DNA from: Gammaproteobacteria bacterium
GTDB taxonomy: Bacteria; Pseudomonadota; Gammaproteobacteria; Steroidobacterales; Rariloculaceae
Assembly (NCBI GenBank): GCA_004357505.1
Contig: SMWC01000121.1
Location: 1 to 7,481 of the forward strand
Reading direction: 5' to 3'
DNA length: 7,481 nucleotides
The notes beneath the pieces were generated by a model. That model did no database searches and was not told the DNA's origin. It was given only the letters and a program-made list of their open reading frames with translations. Below, piece by piece: positions 1 to 6,326 of the stretch; position 1 is the stretch's first letter, and each line of letters opens with the position of its first letter. The position numbers and the translations under genes were made by a program.

Positions 1-2059
1 CGGGCTCGAAGTAACGGGCGCCGAATGCGTTGATGCGAATCTCAGTGTTGTAGCTTTCGTCGAACAGATTGTTGATGCCAAGAAACGGGGAGACGATGGT
101 CGAGCCCACCGTACGCTCGAAACCCAACCGCAGATTCGCTACGGTATACGCGTCCACTTTCACCGCATTCGCGTTGTCAGCGAACTGCTCCCCTACATAC
201 AGTAGATCCAATATGCCAAACCAGCCCGATGGATGCGAATAGCTGATCTCCCCGAACAACAGATGCTCGACGGTACCTGGGATGGTATTGCCGGAGAAGT
301 CGTCGACGATGGTTGGGGCACCACCCGCATCGAAGGAAACCACCTGAAATTCGTCGAATTTGTAATCTCCGTAGGAGTAGGTCAGAGATGTCCGTATTCG
401 GTCGGTCGGGTTCGATACGATCGCGAACTCCACGCCAGTACGGCTGGATTTGCCTGCGTTCTGAAAGAAATTCCGGCCATCAATATCGAAAGGCACCAGC
501 TCGTCGTCTACCGTGATGTTGTAGACCGCGACCTCGTAGTTGTGGCGCTCGCCAAGCGTGCCTCGCAAACCCACCTCATAGTTCGTGGCCGATTGGGGCC
601 CCAGCGCCGGATTGAAGCCCCCGCCACCGCTCGGGTTCGCGAAGTCGGTTGTGCTGGGCGTCTCGAAGGCCGTCGACACCGTGCCGTACAGGCTGAGGTC
701 TTCGGAGAGACTGTAGAGGATGCCCAACATCGGGCTCACGTCGTCCATCTTGCGGGCCCCGGAGTCGTCCCCGTCGGAGAGAAAATGATCCGTGACCGTG
801 TACTCGATCTCGTCGTAACGAAGCCCGAAGGTAAGCTGTAGCGTGTCGCTCAGGCTCAGCTCATCCTGGAGGAACACGCCTTTTGCCGTGAACGACTCGT
901 TTTGATCGAACAGCAGGGCTCCGAGTGTGCCTTGGTCGTTGACGAACCTTTTTCTGTCATCGTCCTGATCATCAATGTCGAAGCCGACGATAAACCGGTT
1001 CGGTATGCCGCCCAGCGTGCTGGAACGGGTGTAGGTGATTCCGCCACCTGCGAAGAATCGCTCCAAATCTACGGCGTCCGCGATAGGAAACTGCGGCAAC
1101 TTATTCTGGAAGTCCCGCCAGACAAAGTAGCTGCGAACGGCAAGCGCCCCTTCATCACCGATAGGCGTCGAGTAGACGAAGCCCACGCGTGTCTGGTCGA
1201 GGGTCTCTCCGGTGTCGTAGGTGACGTTGCGGTCGCGGGCGGAACTCGGATTTGCCGCCGCTTGAGCCGCGTCGACTCCTCCAGGATCGTTGGAGATAGG
1301 TTGATCCGTGATGTTAACGATCGCCAGAAAGCTGCTGTCCTCGCCCAAGTCAAAATTGAACCTACCGCTGAGCTGAGTATTCTTGGCCTGGCTGTGGGCT
1401 CTGTAGCCGTCGATCTCCGAATCGGACAGGCTGATAAAGTAGTTCATACGATCGGTTTGTCCACCCGCTTTGACCTGTAACTTCTGAAAGTCGTAGTCGC
1501 CGACTGTGAGCCGCGCATCGACGAACGGTATTTCCGGTCCGTCCTCCGAGGTGATGCTGATCACGCCGCCAGACGCGTTGCCATAGAGGGAAGAGCTTGG
1601 TCCCCGTATCACCTCGATCTGCCGAATGGCGCCGAGATCGATGCTGTCGACCTGGCCTGTGCCGTCGGGCAGCGTCTCCGGGATGCCGTCCACCAGAATC
1701 TTGATGCCCCGGATGCCAAAGGCGGCGCGGGCGCCAAACCCGCGGATGGAGATTCTCAAATCCCGAGCGAAGTTGTAGCGGTTCTGCATGAACAGCCCCG
1801 GGACTCGGGACAGCGCTTCGTCGAGGCCAAGCTGTTGCCGGCCCAGTTGGATGTCGGCCTGGCTCACGACACTGACTGCCGCCGGCACCCGTTGTAACGG
1901 TCTGCTCAGGCGGGTCGCTTCGACGATGATCTCCTCCAACCCTCCAGAGTTGACTTGTGTAGTTTGTTGGGCAGTGAGCGCGCAGGGACAAAGCAATGCG
2001 CTGAGATAACAAATCAGGCATTTAATCGAATGGGAAGCAGTACTTTTACTTAATGGCAT
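1..2059 (-). CDS. TonB-dependent outer-membrane receptor (C-terminus cut by window edge)
   Basis: This is a 22-stranded-barrel type outer-membrane transporter that would import a ligand (siderophore, metal chelate or other nutrient) using energy from TonB-ExbB-ExbD. The start ATG is at 2059-2057. Residues 1-30 form a signal peptide (hydrophobic core LICYLSALLCPCALTA, likely cleavage after LTA). The TonB box LEEIIVEATR is at residues 41-50 (plus-strand 1910-1939), so there is no room for an N-terminal signalling (STN) domain. The plug follows, with RISIRGFGARAAFGIRG, ILVDGIPE, IRQIEVIRGP and SSLYGNASGGVISI at about residues 95-165. The remainder reads as alternating barrel strands with YDEIEYTV, YGTVSTAFETPS and NNLFDESYNTEI, the last typical of the final strands. 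About 686 codons lie in the window, so probably only some 15-20 residues are missing. No good Shine-Dalgarno precedes the ATG and no Fur box was found. The plug resembles FecA-like receptors (COG4772-type), but the ligand cannot be told from sequence. Confidence 0.95.
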   Translation of the reverse strand, partial: MPLSKSTASHSIKCLICYLSALLCPCALTAQQTTQVNSGGLEEIIVEATRLSRPLQRVPAAVSVVSQADIQLGRQQLGLDEALSRVPGLFMQNRYNFARDLRISIRGFGARAAFGIRGIKILVDGIPETLPDGTGQVDSIDLGAIRQIEVIRGPSSSLYGNASGGVISITSEDGPEIPFVDARLTVGDYDFQKLQVKAGGQTDRMNYFISLSDSEIDGYRAHSQAKNTQLSGRFNFDLGEDSSFLAIVNITDQPISNDPGGVDAAQAAANPSSARDRNVTYDTGETLDQTRVGFVYSTPIGDEGALAVRSYFVWRDFQNKLPQFPIADAVDLERFFAGGGITYTRSSTLGGIPNRFIVGFDIDDQDDDRKRFVNDQGTLGALLFDQNESFTAKGVFLQDELSLSDTLQLTFGLRYDEIEYTVTDHFLSDGDDSGARKMDDVSPMLGILYSLSEDLSLYGTVSTAFETPSTTDFANPSGGGGFNPALGPQSATNYEVGLRGTLGERHNYEVAVYNITVDDELVPFDIDGRNFFQNAGKSSRTGVEFAIVSNPTDRIRTSLTYSYGDYKFDEFQVVSFDAGGAPTIVDDFSGNTIPGTVEHLLFGEISYSHPSGWFGILDLLYVGEQFADNANAVKVDAYTVANLRLGFERTVGSTIVSPFLGINNLFDESYNTEIRINAFGARYFEP

Positions 2060-2084
2060 ATTGAATTCACAGTTTTGCAAGTTC

Positions 2085-2128
2085 GTATCATGACCGATTC
2101 GACTGTGAGGCCGCAATCTAGCGGACTG
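2085..2128 (-). promoter_or_regulatory. Putative regulatory module of the receptor gene (copy A)
   Basis: On the minus strand this reads CAGTCCGCTAG, one base, TTGCGG, 20 nt, then TGATAC. The same arrangement occurs in inverted orientation at 2252-2296 in front of the divergent small gene. TGATAC ends 25 nt before the receptor ATG, so it could be a -10-like element, with TTGCGG or the CTAG-TTGCG block as an upstream sigma or activator site. The spacer between the blocks is not conserved between the two copies, which suggests that the blocks themselves are what is selected. I do not recognise the cognate factor, and 20 nt is too long a spacer for an ordinary sigma70 promoter. Confidence 0.5.
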
Positions 2129-2251
2129 CGATCCTGGTCCGGAATGGCCCTTATCTGGCCGTTTTTGGCGGTCTACGGCTGTCGGTCATCTTGGTATTTA
2201 TCCAGACTGGCTTGGGACTTCTCCAGGTTTCTGCAGAGATTCTTCGTACAC

Positions 2252-2296
2252 CAATCCGCTAGTGTTGCGTTGTAGGCAGCATGAATGAATTGATAC
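2252..2296 (+). promoter_or_regulatory. Putative regulatory module of the TonB-box-array gene (copy B)
   Basis: The plus strand reads CAATCCGCTAG (2252-2262), two bases, TTGCGT (2265-2270), exactly 20 nt, then TGATAC (2291-2296). It matches copy A in 10 of 11 positions of the first block, in TTGCG, in the 20-nt spacing and in TGATAC, and it faces the other divergent gene. TGATAC ends only 13 nt before the ATG at 2310 and overlaps the apparent ribosome-binding sequence CAGGA (2296-2300). If TGATAC were a true -10 box, the transcript would have a leader of only a few bases. The alternative is that the module is an operator or activator site. Confidence 0.5.
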
Positions 2297-2309
2297 AGGA
2301 ATTGGACCG

Positions 2310-2729
2310 ATGAACATCACACGAGTAGTAGCAGTTGTCACATTGACGCTTTCCGGCCTCGCTGCCGCCCAAGCGGGCGAAGTGATTCCGGCCTGGCGCA
2401 CCGATGGTTTCCTGATGGAGGAGATCGTAGTCACGGCCAAGGCGCCGGATCGTCACTTCATCAATGAGATAGCCATCACTCCGATGGCTCCCATGATGGA
2501 GGAAATCGTGGTCTCCGCCGAGGCTCCCGCGAGCGATGACATGGAGGAGATCGTCGTTACTGCGACGGCCCCGCAGCTTGAGGAGTCAGTCGTGGCGTTA
2601 GAGACGCCCGAAGTTGAAGTGACGCCGGTCCCCGTGATCGAGGAAATTGTTGCTACCGCTCGAAGTGAGGAACATTCGTCTCGGCTTGCAACACGACTTC
2701 GGAGTTTGTGGGACGTACGACACTTCTAA
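2310..2729 (+). CDS. Small exported protein with tandem TonB-box-like repeats
   Basis: A 139-residue protein I do not recognise as a named family. Residues 1-22 are a signal peptide (VVAVVTLTLSGLAAAQA, likely cleavage after AQA), with no lipobox cysteine, so a soluble periplasmic product is expected. The mature part is acidic, proline-rich and probably disordered. It carries six TonB-box-like segments: MEEIVVTAKAP (36), INEIAITPMAP (51), MEEIVVSAEAP (63), MEEIVVTATAP (78), LEESVVALETP (90) and IEEIVATARSE (110). EEIVVTA is the classic TonB box at the N-terminus of many TonB-dependent receptors, yet no plug or barrel follows here. A short basic tail (RLATRLRSLWDVRHF) ends the protein. Start: ATG 2310, preceded by AGGA with a 9-nt gap and supported by the signal peptide. 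It lies divergent from the TonB receptor, shares a regulatory motif with it, and is followed by its own terminator. The inferred role is binding TonB's periplasmic domain; no function is proven. Confidence 0.82.
   Translation: MNITRVVAVVTLTLSGLAAAQAGEVIPAWRTDGFLMEEIVVTAKAPDRHFINEIAITPMAPMMEEIVVSAEAPASDDMEEIVVTATAPQLEESVVALETPEVEVTPVPVIEEIVATARSEEHSSRLATRLRSLWDVRHF
2415..2663 (+). repeat. Tandem TonB-box-like coding repeat
   Basis: The box segments start at residues 36, 51, 63, 78, 90 and 110, spaced 15, 12, 15, 12 and 20. This gives a 27-residue (81-bp) two-box unit: 2415-2495, 2496-2576, and a third, more diverged unit from 2577 with a longer internal linker. The three best copies share ATGGAGGARATCGTNGT at 2415, 2496 and 2541. 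Most differences within their EEIVV(T/S)A cores are in third codon positions (GTA/GTG/GTC, GCC/GCG, GAG/GAA). This points to an old duplication held by selection on the protein sequence. Confidence 0.85.
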
Positions 2730-2749
2730 GTACGGCATGGGTGCCCCCA

Positions 2750-2793
2750 GGGGAAGCTTTCGGAGCGTGGCTTCGGGGCTTCCCCGTTTTTTT
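2750..2793 (+). terminator. Rho-independent terminator of the TonB-box-array gene
   Basis: GGGGAAGC (2750-2757) pairs perfectly with GCTTCCCC (2778-2785) and is followed by G and seven T (2787-2793). The loop is 20 nt. It lies 20 bp past the stop of the 2310-2729 gene and reads as a terminator only on the plus strand, since the minus strand has no T tract after the stem. The small gene is therefore probably monocistronic. Confidence 0.8.
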
Positions 2794-2835
2794 GCAGACC
2801 ACGTTCACGGTCTCTGCTCTCTTGATACCAAGATC

Positions 2836-5397
2836 TCAGGCTGCGTCTTCGAGCGCCCGACGGATGACATAGAGGATATTGGCGGTGTGGGCGCGAGTCT
2901 CGATATTGCCTCGGCGCTTGCCGCCCATCATTTTCTCTATCGTTCGTAGGTGATACAGCGCAATCGACTGCGAAGGATAGTCGTAGTCCTCGTTGCCGGT
3001 AACGATGTCAATCAATCTGGAGACGTACTCCAGTTGCAGGTTCTGCCGAAATGTGCTGACTTCGCCACGCAGGTCCGCAGCGAATATCGCGTCGGTGAGA
3101 TCGTTCATGACATCGGCCAGCGGGTACTCATTGCCCAGGAGTCTGGAGTCAGTAATGCGAGTCATGACCGTCGGATGCAGCAAGTGCGCGAGTACGCCTC
3201 GCTGTAACGCCAGCAACCATTCATGAACTTTCGGATCTTCCGTCTCGCCCCAGAAATTCCACAGTCGCCGCTGTTCTTGGAGGTGGCTGTACAGGTCCGC
3301 GGAGGCCGAGAGAGCCTCCGGCGCGAACAGATGGTCGGCCAGCCCGGCCATCGCGCGTTGCTGATCCGCGAGAGTCACCGGGACGAACGGCGTCGTCGCG
3401 CCGGCCTGGCCGACCACGGAGCGATTGACATAGACACCGCCGATGTATCGCGACAACACCGTGATCGAGCGGGCGAACTGCGCCAACATCACTACATAGG
3501 CATCCCGCAGTCGATGGTAGGATTCACCTTCAGTCGTCTGTTTCTCTCGGGCGATGCCGAGTAAGTCTTCGATGAGGTCGAGCCGTTCTTCGGCGTAGCC
3601 GATAGGATCGCTGGTCATGTCATACCAGAGAATGCGAGGATCCATCGCCCATCCCGGTCGAGCCATGACGTGATCGTCGGTGCCAAAAAGCAGCGCCGAC
3701 TCTGTCGAGCGGGCCGCTATTCTGGCGAGTCGCGGCACTTCCGAACTCGGGTCGTCCGAGCCGATGGAGTAACTGTAATTCACGACCCAGTCATCGTAGG
3801 GGCCGGGCTGAGTCGTGAAGAATTGCGTATGCTCGCGTCCAGGCGGCGCGATATGAATATCCGTGTAGTCCATCACGGAGGCGTAGAGTCCCGTTTCGGT
3901 GATGACGTCTCGGTCGTAGGACTCGTCCAGCGTCAACATTCGAGAGGACGCGAAGTTGTGGGCGAAGCCCAAGGTATGGCCGACTTCGTGCAGGACGAGA
4001 TCGATGAGGTACTCCTGTGTGACCTGATTTTCGAGTGTCGGGTCCATGCCTAGTGCATTGACTACGAAGCGACCAAACACCTGGCTCAGTTGCATCGCGT
4101 AGCCGAAAGAGCAGTAGTCGCGCTGCGACTGAAGTCTGAAGTCGGGCAACCCGGATGCCGGGAACTCAAGACTATCCAGAATTTGCTGGTACCGGACGCG
4201 CCGGATTACGCCGGCGTACTCGAGCATGATATCGGCACCGAGAATTTGTCCGGTTCGTGGGTTCGTGAATGACGGACCGTAACCTGAAAACGGCGGGTTC
4301 GGCGACGAGGTCCAACGCAGTACGTTGTAGCGGATGTCTCCTGCGTCCCAATCCGCGTCGTCAGGCTGGACTTTGACGACCAGGGCATTCTTGAAGCCGA
4401 TTTTCTCGAACGATTGGTTCCAGGCCAGCACGCCTTGTTTGACGGCGTCCCGGAACTCTAGCGGAGTCGTGTTCTCTATCCACCAGATGATCGGTTCCAC
4501 CGGTTCCGACAGCGCGGCAGCGGGATCTTTCTTAACGAGATGCCAGCGCTGAATGAGGTCCCGGTACGGAGTCGGGCTATCATCGGTCAAGTCGGTGACC
4601 TGCTCGGCGAAGAATCCCATGCGGTGATCGGTTAGGCGCGGCCGATAGTCATTCTCCGGCATGGCAATCAACGAATGCTGCACATAGATGCTGACGTAAC
4701 GGTCGTCGGTGATATCCGAGTTGCTTGAGGCTGTGGGCGCGAGATTCTCGTAGACGTACTCGACGTGTATGTCGGTGTTCAACGGATAGTTTCTAATCTC
4801 CGTGATTTTACTTTTTTCATCGCTTAGATCGCCTAGGCGGAAGGCGTCTCCGGGCTTCTCGTCTGGGTCTGGTGAAGCCTTGATCTGATTCAGGGTTTCG
4901 TTGACGAAGATATTGTCCGCATTGATAAGAATTCGGCCGCTGTCCTCGTCTTCGGCCAGTATGCTCTCCGAGGCCAGCAACGCCGTGCTGATGTTTGCGT
5001 TGGCCGCTCGGCTAAGTGGGCTGTCGGGGTTGAAGTAGAAGGCCGTGTTCTCCGAACGAATTTCGATCCTGTCGAAGTGGCGAGTTAGAGACAGAACGCG
5101 GTTATCGCGGTAGTTTCCGCGAAAGTGGCCGCCCTGTACGACGCCGTCCGTGCTGACAGCTATATAGATGTACTCTTGATCCAGTTGATCCGAGCCGATT
5201 TCTAGATAGCTCTCGCCCGTATCGCGATCACGGTATAGAGTGAATAAACCGTCGAAGCGATCGCTGTTCTCGACTATCTCAGCGATAGTCTTGGTCTCCG
5301 TCTCGGCGTCCTCGTCGGCCTCCTGGGCGATGATCGAGCTTGAGATGCCGATGATGCTGAGCAACAGAGCCGTCGGTAGGTGATCTGCGTATTTCAT
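2836..5397 (-). CDS. Exported zinc metalloprotease, Met-zincin (DUF5118/DUF5117/DUF4953) family
   Basis: An 853-residue secreted or periplasmic zinc-dependent peptidase. Residues 1-24 are a signal peptide (HLPTALLLSIIGISSSIIA), followed by an acidic linker. The region of about 38-85 (IVENSDRFDGLFTLYRDRDT) matches the DUF5118 type, and the following roughly 200 residues the DUF5117 type. WWIENTTPLEFRDAVKQGVL, WNQSFEKIGFKNA and DIRYNVLRW at about 305-360 are hallmarks of the family. The catalytic site HEVGHTLGFAHN (plus-strand 3955-3990) supplies zinc ligands H470, H474 and H480 and base E471; the Met-turn SVMDY has M509. All key residues are intact, and the length is normal for the family. An upstream in-frame ATG at 5475 exists, but the start at 5397 has a strong GGAGGT ribosome site and begins the signal peptide. 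The gene is convergent with the TonB-box-array gene (106-bp gap) and divergent from terC. The substrate is unknown; no obvious terminator follows on its strand. Confidence 0.95.
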   Translation of the reverse strand: MKYADHLPTALLLSIIGISSSIIAQEADEDAETETKTIAEIVENSDRFDGLFTLYRDRDTGESYLEIGSDQLDQEYIYIAVSTDGVVQGGHFRGNYRDNRVLSLTRHFDRIEIRSENTAFYFNPDSPLSRAANANISTALLASESILAEDEDSGRILINADNIFVNETLNQIKASPDPDEKPGDAFRLGDLSDEKSKITEIRNYPLNTDIHVEYVYENLAPTASSNSDITDDRYVSIYVQHSLIAMPENDYRPRLTDHRMGFFAEQVTDLTDDSPTPYRDLIQRWHLVKKDPAAALSEPVEPIIWWIENTTPLEFRDAVKQGVLAWNQSFEKIGFKNALVVKVQPDDADWDAGDIRYNVLRWTSSPNPPFSGYGPSFTNPRTGQILGADIMLEYAGVIRRVRYQQILDSLEFPASGLPDFRLQSQRDYCSFGYAMQLSQVFGRFVVNALGMDPTLENQVTQEYLIDLVLHEVGHTLGFAHNFASSRMLTLDESYDRDVITETGLYASVMDYTDIHIAPPGREHTQFFTTQPGPYDDWVVNYSYSIGSDDPSSEVPRLARIAARSTESALLFGTDDHVMARPGWAMDPRILWYDMTSDPIGYAEERLDLIEDLLGIAREKQTTEGESYHRLRDAYVVMLAQFARSITVLSRYIGGVYVNRSVVGQAGATTPFVPVTLADQQRAMAGLADHLFAPEALSASADLYSHLQEQRRLWNFWGETEDPKVHEWLLALQRGVLAHLLHPTVMTRITDSRLLGNEYPLADVMNDLTDAIFAADLRGEVSTFRQNLQLEYVSRLIDIVTGNEDYDYPSQSIALYHLRTIEKMMGGKRRGNIETRAHTANILYVIRRALEDAA

Positions 5398-5404
5398 GAT
5401 GTTG

Positions 5405-5410
5405 ACCTCC
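5405..5410 (-). promoter_or_regulatory. Ribosome-binding site fixing the metalloprotease start
   Basis: The minus strand reads GGAGGT, 7 nt, ATG (5397-5395). This near-ideal Shine-Dalgarno favours 5397 over the upstream in-frame ATG at 5475, whose extra 26 residues are not signal-peptide-like and would push the hydrophobic segment inward. Confidence 0.85.
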
Positions 5411-5499
5411 GCGAAGGTCTGGAAGCATAGATAATCCGCGCCCGATGAGCCAGCGTGAATTCTGCGGAATATCACGGCACACTAGGGCCCTGTCGAGAT

Positions 5500-5511
5500 G
5501 CCTCTAGAGGC
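5500..5511. repeat. 12-bp perfect palindrome upstream of terC
   Basis: GCCTCTAGAGGC is a perfect palindrome ending 22 bp before the terC start codon, in the 136-bp divergent region between the metalloprotease and terC. It could be an operator for either gene. It has no loop and no T tract, so it is not a terminator. I saw no convincing sigma70 promoter pair for either gene here. Confidence 0.4.
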
Positions 5512-5533
5512 GAATTAAGGACAAGAATAAGCC

Positions 5534-6175
5534 ATGGAGTTGATCTCTTTCGCTGAGGCCGCCGCGTTCCTCCAAGTCGTTTTCGTCGATATCATGCTGG
5601 CCGGGGATAACGCCATTGTTGTGGCCATGGTCGTCGTCGGGTTGCCGGCCGAGCGGCGGGGTCGTGTATTGATCGTCGGTATTGCTGCCGCGACGCTGAT
5701 GCGCGTGCTTTTTGCCTTGGTGACCGTGCAGCTCTTGAACGTGATTGGGCTGAGTCTTGCAGGCGGCCTGTTGCTCTTGTGGGTGACTTGGAAGTTTTGG
5801 CGGGAACTCAAGGCGCGACACGAGGAGGATCAGGCTGCCGAGGATATCGACGACATAGTACACGGGACACCACTCGGACATCCGGACGCGCCCCGAAAGA
5901 CGATGCGGCAGGCTATTATCCAGGTCGTTGCCGCCGATGTATCCATGTCATTGGACAACGTACTTGCCGTGGCGGGGATCGCGGGCGAGTACCAGTGGGT
6001 ACTGGTTTCAGGCCTCGTTCTGTCCGTGGCATTTATGGGCCTGGCGGCGACGCTCATCGCTCGTCTGCTCGCCCGCCACCACTGGGTCGCATACTTAGGC
6101 GTGGCCGTGATTTTATATGTGTCGCTGAATATGATTTGGAAAGGCGCGATACAGATCATCGAGACGATGATCTAG
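5534..6175 (+). CDS. TerC/YjbE-family integral membrane protein
   Basis: A 213-residue inner-membrane protein of the TerC superfamily, YjbE subgroup; members are implicated in manganese export and in metal loading of secreted enzymes. The two family signature motifs are present: VDIMLAGDNAIVVAM near the N-terminus (D19, D25, N26) and AADVSMSLDNVLAVAGIAGE (D135, D141, N142), whose acidic and Asn residues lie within membrane segments. About six hydrophobic helices are visible: roughly 10-35, 44-65, 67-88, 127-150, 154-178 and 184-206. A charged cytoplasmic loop (about 90-122, KARHEEDQAAEDIDD) separates the two halves. Length is normal for YjbE-type members. AAGGA (5516-5520) lies upstream of the ATG, somewhat further than ideal. 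No yybP-ykoY manganese riboswitch fits in the 136-bp upstream gap. It stands alone, with no co-directional partner overlapping it. The transported ion cannot be proven from sequence. Confidence 0.92.
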   Translation: MELISFAEAAAFLQVVFVDIMLAGDNAIVVAMVVVGLPAERRGRVLIVGIAAATLMRVLFALVTVQLLNVIGLSLAGGLLLLWVTWKFWRELKARHEEDQAAEDIDDIVHGTPLGHPDAPRKTMRQAIIQVVAADVSMSLDNVLAVAGIAGEYQWVLVSGLVLSVAFMGLAATLIARLLARHHWVAYLGVAVILYVSLNMIWKGAIQIIETMI

Positions 6176-6254
6176 CCGTCAAGGCATTCAGACTCGAAGC
6201 TCGTTCCACGCCTGTTATCAGACCGAGGGTTACAATGTCGTAACGTTTGATGAA

Positions 6255-6292
6255 GTCTAGACGAGACCCGCGGTCTGCCGAATATGCTAGAC
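6255..6292. repeat. Nested inverted repeat upstream of the candidate RNA promoter
   Basis: The outer arms GTCTAG (6255-6260) and CTAGAC (6287-6292) enclose an inner hairpin, AGACC (6264-6268), CGC loop, GGTCT (6272-6276). There is no T tract, so it is not an obvious intrinsic terminator for terC. Its right arm abuts the expected -35 region of the TATAAT box at 6314, so it could be an operator, or a 3'-end stabilising hairpin of the terC transcript. Confidence 0.35.
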
Positions 6293-6308
6293 TTAGCGAT
6301 ATTCAGTT

Positions 6309-6326
6309 TGTTGTATAATTACAACA
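6309..6326 (+). promoter_or_regulatory. Candidate promoter: consensus -10 box inside a dyad
   Basis: TGTTGTA-TAAT-TACAACA is an inverted repeat with 7-bp arms, and it contains a perfect TATAAT at 6314-6319. The -35 region around 6290-6296 (GACTTA) is poor. Transcription would start near 6326, just as the first hairpin of the downstream RNA begins. Overlap of the dyad with the -10 box suggests a repressor operator; the factor is not recognised. Confidence 0.5.

Noticed and set aside
233..2021. Several long open frames antisense or out of frame within the receptor gene (233-841 plus, 902-1480 plus, 1362-2021 minus)
   Set aside because: They overlap a full-length, domain-supported receptor reading frame; their translations are arginine-rich or low in recognisable motifs, as expected of shadow frames.
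2146..2166. GGCC...GGCC hairpin followed by GTTTTT in the divergent region
   Set aside because: A 4-bp stem is too weak for a terminator, and there is no upstream plus-strand gene to terminate.
2060..2309. Fur box upstream of the receptor
   Set aside because: No GATAATGATAATCATTATC-like sequence is visible on either strand.
2281..2313. A 10-codon upstream ORF (MNELIQELDR) whose TGA overlaps the ATG of the TonB-box-array gene
   Set aside because: Translational coupling would be possible, but the ribosome site is weak and the ORF overlaps the conserved TGATAC element, so it may not be transcribed at all.
2794..2818. Inverted repeat GCAGACC...GGTCTCTGC near the protease stop
   Set aside because: Imperfect stem; on the protease's strand it is followed by an A tract rather than a T tract, so it is not an intrinsic terminator for that gene.
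2647..2949. Plus-strand open frame of 100 codons across the terminator and the protease 3' end
   Set aside because: Begins inside the TonB-box-array gene, crosses a strong terminator and overlaps the protease antisense; no signal of a real protein.
5398..5475. N-terminal extension of the protease to the ATG at 5475
   Set aside because: The start at 5397 has a strong ribosome site and a proper signal peptide; the extension would bury it.
5398..5533. Manganese (yybP-ykoY) riboswitch expected upstream of some TerC genes
   Set aside because: The gap is short, and I could not see the conserved riboswitch core.
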